A stretch of 64,000 nucleotides of DNA, taken from Magnolia sinica (Eukaryota > Streptophyta > Magnoliopsida > Magnoliales > Magnoliaceae). The stretch covers positions 37,951,501-38,015,500 of the forward strand of contig NC_080591.1 in NCBI RefSeq assembly GCF_029962835.1. The letters run 5' to 3'. Positions 57,801 to 64,000 of this stretch are shown piece after piece. The position numbers and the translations under genes were made by a program. Numbering within the stretch: position 1 is the first letter of the stretch; each line of letters starts with the position of its first letter. The notes under the pieces are model-generated. The model worked only from the letters and a program-made list of their open reading frames with translations, had not been told where the DNA came from and made no database searches.

Positions 57801-59646
57801 CGGCCGCTAGCTGACCTCAGCTTGAACTTAGCTGAACTCAGCTAGGCTCGGTCCTCGAGCCTGACTGGCCAGCTCGGCTTGCTTCGGTCAGCAGCTCGGG
57901 CCAGTTTGAGCCAAATTCGAGCCAAGATCGAGCCGAGTTCACCATTGCAGCATTTTCACAAACACCTTGACTCCACCTTCAAAATCTCACTGTATTTGAG
58001 ATAGCAGAAATGGTTTTACAGGTATTTTATCAAACACCTTCTAAGCAACATAAAAATCAAGAAAAGAGGGGTGTTGGTTTCATATACATACCTTCTTTGC
58101 CACCAACCACACTTCTTTGAGTCATTTTATCAAACACTTGGTGAGCAACATCAATATCAAAGTAACCGAGTCACCAAACTAGTTCAATCCGAGTTCGATT
58201 CGAGCTGGGTTCTATCTGAGTCGAGACAAGCTGAGGCCAGCTCAAACTCGGCTCGAACTCATTTTCGAGCTCAAAAAATCAGCTCAACTCGGGCTCGAAC
58301 TCAGCTTCGAACCGAGTCGAATTGAGCTTTTTCGAGTCGAGTCGAGCGAGCTAACCAAGCTAGCTCGGTTCGTGTACACCCTTGATTATAGCTGTCCCCC
58401 CTTCCCCATAGGGGTTGCATACCTCTTCCCATCACAAAAGGTGACAATTTGTTTTTTTTCTTTGGAACCGTGCTATAGAAAATCCTGTCTAAACCTGTCC
58501 AAACTATCCAAAACAAATTTTAGACACCTTAAAAGGGGCATGAAGTACAACAGTAAGTTAGAGACATACTGACTCTTCCACCTAACAACTTTCTTTCTAC
58601 TCTTTTGATTACCTATCCCACAAACGCTTTGCCGGCTTGCAAATGCCTAATGGAAGATCAAGATACAATGCAAGAAAAGAACCCGCACTACCCAAACACC
58701 GCCAATCTCACCACCTCATCCCTAAAGATACAAACACCCAACATCTCACAGTTAAGAATATTAAACTTCAAATCCAAGAGCACTTCAAAACAACTCAAAA
58801 ATCTTCCTCCAATTATCCACTATAATACGATCTACATCCAAAAACAAAATTGTCAAATTGCAGGTGAGAAATCTAAAACCCCATGTTCTCCACCCTATCC
58901 CCGCGAATAAGATTGATCAATTGACTTTTATCCAGCATTTTACTGAGCGCCTCAACAACTACCACGAATGGGAAGGGGAAAGCAGATCACCCTGCTAGAG
59001 ACCCCTTGATGCATTGAAGAAGCCTTTCTAAGATCCATTGACCAATATCAAGAAGTTGGCCGACTGGATGCATTCTTAGATCCACTTTCTCCACTTTTGC
59101 CCACATTCCAGCATCCCAGCATGTAATCAAGGAAGTCCCAATGAACGTGATTGTACGCTTTGTCAAGGTCCAACTTGCATATGATATCATTTTTTTTCCT
59201 TCCCTACACCAGGAATCCATTTAGTCATGAGCTACGAGCACACTATCCAATATGTGTCTACCCCCAATGTTGTCAAGTAGCATAGGCGATCCTATGCAAC
59301 CCAAGGGGGTGTGCTTATGCGATAACACAACCCCATGAGATTTATTTATTAAAAAAAGAAGAAGAAGAAGAAGAAGAAGAAAAAATAAAAAATGAAGGAA
59401 AATGAAAAATTATGTAAAAATACTACAAGTGAAGAGAATTGTTTCTTCTTCTTTTTTGTAGTTTTATTAGACTATTAGACTATAGCAAGTCAACTAACAA
59501 CTACTCGATGAATGCATATACTAAAAAAATGTGAAAAAACAATATATAAATTTTATTGATTTCATTTTAAGAAAGGATGAGAGTAATAGAGTGTGAGAGA
59601 GAATAAGGGAGTTAAGAGACTAGAGAGATTAAGAGACGAGAGTATT

Positions 59647-59696
<50 letters not shown>

Positions 59697-62600
59697 GTGA
59701 ACATAGGGGAGTGGGAGGCAAAAAGTGAGAGAATGAAGCAAAAAAAAAGAGTCCAAACAATCAAAAATCTAACTATTGGTAGGTTGCGCCATCGCATACT
59801 AGGTACATAATGGCATAACCGCATAACTATGGCTAATGTGGTTCACTGGTCCAGAATGACATATGCGATGGCATAATCGTCTATGTGATCACATGTGACA
59901 ACATTAGTCTACCCATGACAAACGCACCTTGGACATTAGAGATAACATTCACAAGAACCACCCAAAACCTAAAAGCCAATATTTTAACTATGATCTTAAA
60001 TGGAAGCCATAAAAGTAACATTTACAAGACCACCCAAAACCTGGAAGCCAATATTTCGCTATGATCGCATTGTCTAGGATTTCTCAACCGGCGACAAACA
60101 CACCTTGGACATAATTGATAACATTCCACCATAAACCTAGAAGCCAATATTTTAACTATCTTATATGGCCCCCCAATAAGACTTGTTGGCTTGTAATCTT
60201 CCAAAATTTTTATGGCTTCAACTCACGGAATAATAGCAATAAATGAAGCTCCTAACTCTGACGACAATCGAACTCTATTGTAAAATTTCATCATAAAAGT
60301 AACTAAATCACCCTTCACCACTTCAAATAAATAAATAAATAATAATAATAATCCAATATTTTAACTATCTTGTATGACCCCCCAACAATTGAACTATATA
60401 ACTAGAAGAATGCTATAGGAAAGCGATCATAACCCGGTTTTCTTCAATCCTTCTATCATCTATAACAACACGGTTAATCTTGTCATTCCTTGCCTAGTCA
60501 CTAGCGCAATGATTTTTATTTTTGTATTCTTGTTGCCTTCTTTAAGCCAAGTTGCTCTTGATCGCTAACCATTGTTTGGGTTATAGCTAGGCCAAAGTTT
60601 TAGGAGCTGCCACATTCGGACCTCCCACAGGATTGGATAGGAGGGATTCATTGGGGGTAAGGGATGAGGATAAGGCAAAGTGAAACCCACCTTAACTGGG
60701 CGTCTTAAAGCTTAATTTCAATGGGTGCTCTTTGGCATGATGGCTTTCTCCAGGCCTTGTGGGAGGTGGGGACAAGCATCAAGGAGGTTTTTGCCCTTAG
60801 GGATGAGCTTCACAAGTTCCTGTCTTGTTTCTCTGGGAAGTTAATCATCGGAGAGGACCCTTGGAATGTCATTTATCGGGCAACAATAAAAATTAATTAA
60901 TTAATTAAAAAACAGGACCTCAGTGGTTTGAGTCATGTATCCCAGAGAACAGATGTTAAGCCTTTAACTGCCATTTTGAATTGAAAGCCAAGTTTTCTAT
61001 CATTCAGACTGATGCTGATGAAGTGTCAGGTAGTCTCACAATGAGCTAGTGAAGAAAGGGTCCCTCACTATGGATCATTCCATTTCACTCTTAAGCACAT
61101 ATTTGGTATTTTCATTTCTTTGAATAAAAATTTGTAGCCTTTCAGAAAGAAAGTTTGCCTTTAGACTTTATTTAAGTAAAACCAAATACTAAAAAACTCA
61201 ATCAAGTTGTGTTGTGTCTGAACTGAGTCACCTCAACCAGATAGTGATCCGAGTACGGATTTCAAGGTTTTAAACCTTGCATAGAACCAATTGTGCATTG
61301 GGACCCAGCGGCTTGGCTGCAGGTGCTAGAAAAGAAAGCAAGCATTTATTGCTTACCAAGCAAAGCATTGCCCGAGTACTCTCAGAGTTGAAGGTTGTAC
61401 TTGCAACCAGATTGTTTGGATTCGGATCCTGAAACAGAGCATCAGCTTTAACAAACTGAAAGGAGATAGTGGAAGGCAGTTGGAATGCAATGTAAAGAGT
61501 GCCTTACAAGTCCTGGAGAAACCATCAACTGGAAGCTGTTGAACAAGTTTGCCATCTCTGGAAGGGAAAGCGGTTTTACACCTCTAACCTGCAATCACAT
61601 AGGCAGGGATGAGTCTAAAGGAAACATGACCAAATCAAATATGTTCGACATGATTAGCTTAACCAGAAAAGAGATAAAAAGAAGAAGAAGAAGCTAATGA
61701 AATATGTTTGATATGGGTAGCTTAACAAGAGAAGCTAACAAAATATGTTTGATATGGGTAGGCTTAACAAAAAAGCTAGAAAACACATGGCAGGAAAAGG
61801 CAACCAGAAGCACTGTTTACCAAGGTTCACTACGGCAAAAGAAACATTTCCATCAATTTGAACTCCCTGTGTTTCCTGCCAGTATGTAACATGAGTAAAA
61901 CATCTCAACTGTGTAAAAGTTGGGGCCCACTATGAAGATCACTAATCACAAAGATCAGGCAGGCAGGCTGCATAGGTAAAATGAGTAAGGCTATCTATTG
62001 TTTTGATGGTGTTGCCTGCATGATGAATGGACTGGCCTGTTTCTTTTATCATGGTGGTATACCTTCCTCTGGCCTCTTTTTTTTTTTTTTTTCTTTTAAA
62101 AAAAATAAATAATCATGGTGGCCTCCCTCCCTCTCATGCACACACATGGGGCAGGAAAGACAACCCTCTCTCTCCCTCTCTCAATCTTGGCAGGAGAGAC
62201 AGGGTCACCTTTATCAGCCTCATGCGTCACTCTCACATTCTTTTCCTCTAAATTGAATAACAAATAATGTATCTAAATGTAAGCAAAACCGAAAGAACAA
62301 AGCGATTTCCCTAACAGTCAAGATTAATTTTCGTGAAGAAAATGGAACTGACAGAAAAGAAAAAGGTACTCGCACTAATGACTAAGAGAAGACTAACCAC
62401 TTCTTGAAGCTTCAAAGGTGGTCCAGCAAGAGATCTCCATTGGCGAAAAAACTCTTCACCAGAAACTGATATAGGCTGCAGAAATTTATTTAATACAGCC
62501 GGAATACGGAGCTTGACATTCACCTAATAGGACAGAAGAGAATTAAAGATTGGAATCACAAGGCTTCTTCTAGCACCCACAAATCAATGACACTCAACCC

Positions 62601-63180
62601 ATTAGTGTTTGGTTGAAGTACAGTACCAATGTAGTTCCAAACTTATATGAGAAATCAAGAACAGCCACGTCCCTGCTTGGGCGAAGATTCACAATTTCGA
62701 GTGGGCATTGCACCTAGACAGACAAGGAGAGATCAGAAGAGGTATTGCATCATACAGCTACAGAATATACAGCAGCATAACATATGCAATCTTGACCTGT
62801 GCCCTTGGAGGAATAGTTTCAGGTACCAACGAGAGCTCTATTTTCAAATGGGAAGGAGGCAAAATCAAAGCTTGGACCGAGACAAGAGGGGAAGTATTCT
62901 TGTTCCCTAAGAAAAGGACGAGACGTCCATGTTGTGCTCGCCACTCTGCTTTTATGCCAATCTGAACAGAGGCAACAAGAAATTGGGTGTAATGAATATT
63001 AGAAGCTTGAACAGATAAGATTACTGTAAAGCATAGCCTGTCTAGTGCACAACAACTAAATGGATCACTGCCATTTCAAATACACAAGAGTCAGTACACC
63101 TGAATGTAAGGGTCCTCGTACAACACGCCACTATCCTTCAAGCACAGAGCATGAAATCTTTCCGCAATATTCCCAAATGG
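54743..63180 (-). CDS. AP2A: AP-2 complex alpha subunit (alpha-adaptin), C-terminal exons, partial
   Basis: Alpha subunit of the AP-2 clathrin adaptor, which selects plasma membrane cargo for endocytosis. Exons in gene order: 63180-63100, 62961-62797, 62713-62627, 62523-62398, 61588-61508, 61428-61357, 55044-54965, 54893-54743. All are bounded by AG/GT and join in frame to give the last 280 residues of about 1000. They cover the appendage (ear) domain: beta sandwich RFHALCLKDSGVLYEDPYIQ, then IGIKAEWR…LILPPSHLK, then the platform. The platform motif EEFFRQW corresponds to the F/W pocket that binds accessory-protein peptides in animal alpha-ear. The end, DPGAMLAGLL, matches plant AP2A C-termini. 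The trunk exons lie beyond the right edge. Confidence 0.92.
54965..55044 (-). CDS. AP2A: AP2A penultimate exon
   Basis: IRVETDPSDRTQLRMTVASA and EPTLTLE, the last strands of the ear platform. The donor is GTAAGT. Confidence 0.88.
56918..57540. repeat. tandem duplication of a ~340-bp unit
   Basis: Units start near 56918 and 57260. Both contain 'accaaaagctc', 'aatgaccagtttatccc' and 'tgccccc' type landmarks. The second unit is shorter. Confidence 0.7.
57747..58384. mobile_element. hAT-type TIR element, 638 bp
   Basis: Ends TAGGGGTGTACA and, inverted, CAAGGGTGTACA. Flanks ATTATACC (57739-57746) and ATTATAGC (58385-58392) match at 7 of 8. Both halves are filled with GAGCTCG/CGAGTCGA motifs. Non-coding. 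Confidence 0.8.
59264..59906. mobile_element. hAT-type TIR element, perfect TSD GTCTACCC
   Basis: Left end CCAATGTTGTC, inverted right end TAATGTTGTC. Perfect 8-bp duplications (59256-59263 and 59907-59914). Contains (GAA)n at 59356-59380 and a long (GA)n at 59650-59694. Relatives at 30161 and 41408 share the ATGTTGTC core. Confidence 0.8.
61357..61428 (-). CDS. AP2A: AP2A exon (DPNPNNLV block)
   Basis: 24 codons: DPNPNNLVASTTF then NSESTRAMLCL, phase 0 at both ends, acceptor TTTCAG, donor GTAAGC. Confidence 0.9.
61508..61588 (-). CDS. AP2A: AP2A exon (platform helix)
   Basis: 27 codons: VRGVKPLSLPEMANLFNSF then QLMVSPGL. Acceptor TGCAG, donor GTAAGG. Confidence 0.9.
62398..62523 (-). CDS. 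AP2A: AP2A exon (FFxxW platform motif)
   Basis: 42 codons: VNVKLRIPAVLNKFLQPISV, EEFFRQWRSLAGPPLKLQEV. Acceptor ATTAG. The donor GTTAGT is somewhat weak but keeps frame. Confidence 0.88.
62627..62713 (-). CDS. AP2A: AP2A exon (end of beta sandwich)
   Basis: 29 codons: VQCPLEIVNLRPSRDVAVLD then FSYKFGTTL. Acceptor TCTAG, donor GTACTG. Confidence 0.88.
62797..62961 (-). CDS. AP2A: AP2A exon (beta sandwich)
   Basis: 55 codons: IGIKAEWRAQHGRLVLFLGN, SPLVSVQALILPPSHLKIEL, SLVPETIPPRAQ. Acceptor TTCAG. The donor GTCAAG is unusual but follows CAG. Confidence 0.9.
63100..63180 (-). CDS. AP2A: AP2A exon (ear domain start)
   Basis: 27 codons: PFGNIAERFHALCLKDSGVL then YEDPYIQ. Acceptor TTTGCAG. It is the most upstream exon in the window. 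Confidence 0.9.
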
Positions 63181-63890
63181 CTGCAAACATGTATGGTAGG
63201 GTTAGCTCGTAAAATGTGAAACCATTCCCATTGCACAACAGCCATGCACTAACACCAGTGTAATTGTGTTAGACCAATCCTATCCAATGCATTATAGCCT
63301 AGCACTAAGACCAGTTTAATTTTGTTACAAAGTAAGAGTCAGATATTTTCTTTACAGAAAAAATAAAATAAAATAAAATAAAAAAATTCACACGAACAAC
63401 AAGGTAATGCCAGGTAAACTATTGAATATCCATGACAAGCATACAATCTCCCTCACATGAATACAGAAAAACTATTCAATTACCATGAATGACTAATATT
63501 GCAAGGCTCCTAAATCTTGGGCCTCACCCCAAGGAACTTGAGAAACCACTTCTCAAGTTGCACCTAAATTGATCTCAAGGTAAGAGCAAGGTGGGGGAAA
63601 AAACTACACAAAACAGCTCATGTCCTGTATTTCATGTGCCACTCTCCTCTCTAGCAAAAGACCCAAAATGTGGGTTATTAAAACATTACATTATTATGAC
63701 AGCCTCAAGATACAATGCTTGGGATCTCTTCCCTTCTCCCTCTCTCTCTCTTCTTTCTCTTCCTCTTTCTTTTTGGGGCTGGAAAGAAGGCTGGCAATGG
63801 GCCATGCCTGGGAGTAGCAAAATCAATATTCTGAATAGGCCCAGCCTGGTTGCCTAGCCCAAATAGTTCAAAATCCAGGTGTGAACCACT
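63181..63890 (-). other. AP2A intron, runs off the right edge
   Basis: No further alpha-adaptin exon is visible. Contains an (AAAAT)n tract at 63358-63383 and a CT-rich stretch at 63733-63772. Confidence 0.7.
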
Positions 63891-64000
63891 AATGTATCCC
63901 GTATCCATTATGAACTTACGATACGGCTGTAAAGGTCGATATGTATAGGTAACGGCCGTGACTGTTACGCGATATGGAGGTAAAAAGGGGCAATTGATTT
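63891..64000. mobile_element. CAAGGT-family element, cut by the window edge
   Basis: TAATGTATCCCGTATCC and the following GATACGGCTGTAAAGG… text align with the first 110 bases of 47830-48554. The other end is outside the window. Confidence 0.7.

Larger units (their letters stand above)
55993..60590 (-). pseudogene. L1-type LINE remnant
   Basis: Decayed non-LTR retroelement on the - strand. In element order: a VVIDDRRIEENRV-like stretch near 60480-60430; DYKPTSLIGGPYKIVKILAS at about 60200-60140; an RT core DSWCREGKKMISYA…TLTKRTITFI at 59220-59100; and the zf-RVT end VNHLFIHSPFAQRVWDCFLN at 56420-56360. The 3' tail AATAAAAGTTTGTTACC is near 56040-56010, then a homopolymer. Stops and partial duplications (59918-60165; 56226-56400) abound. 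Two hAT-type elements and a tandem duplication interrupt it. Confidence 0.75.
55045..61356 (-). other. AP2A intron (6312 bp) with LINE and hAT-type insertions
   Basis: Separates …STRAMLCL from IRVETDP, contiguous in the family. It contains a - strand LINE and two TIR elements. 55045-55992 and 60600-61356 hold nothing I recognise, apart from a + strand frame at about 60720-60890 (LWHDGFLQALWEVGTSIKEV) of unknown origin. Confidence 0.85.

Overview
This is nuclear DNA of a flowering plant: spliced genes with GT/AG introns, plant-type Ty1/copia and Ty3/gypsy elements, L1-type LINEs and many hAT-type miniature elements. The very long, transposon-filled introns and the recurrent 'gtgggccccact…tttattttcc' type repeat text make me lean to a large, early-diverging angiosperm genome such as a magnoliid. 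That lineage call is an impression, not proven by the sequence.

Layout. 1-2413: decayed + strand Ty1/copia remnant with a 3' LTR. 3127-17584: an almost whole, degenerate Sirevirus-like Ty1/copia element on the - strand, bounded by the target duplication AATTG. It has a Met-tRNA primer site, polypurine tract, gag-pol, and an extra ORF between pol and the 3' LTR. Its 5' LTR is split by a 3.9 kb solo LTR (11954-15885) that has its own 5-bp duplication. 17590-24500: gene-free DNA with a possible SINE, a MITE and a tandem duplication. 24864-51868 (+): a complete nine-exon gene for a DDT/PHD-finger protein of the PTM type, 1757 residues by my splice model. Its third intron is 20,069 bp and holds nested LTR elements, an L1 LINE, an RTE scrap, at least eight hAT-type TIR elements and a Harbinger-type MITE. 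51869-54350: intergenic. 54743-63180 and beyond the right edge (-): the last eight exons of an AP-2 clathrin adaptor alpha subunit gene, with a 6.3 kb intron carrying a second LINE and two more hAT-type elements.

The two host genes are convergent and apparently unrelated in function: a chromatin/transcription reader and an endocytic coat subunit. Both coding frames stay open across all deduced splice junctions, so both look functional despite the transposon load. The most unusual items are the extra ORF and the CGAC-TG-GTCG motif clusters of the Sirevirus-like element, the dense set of hAT-type insertions with readable 8-bp target duplications in one intron, and short in-frame tandem repeats inside PTM-type exons.
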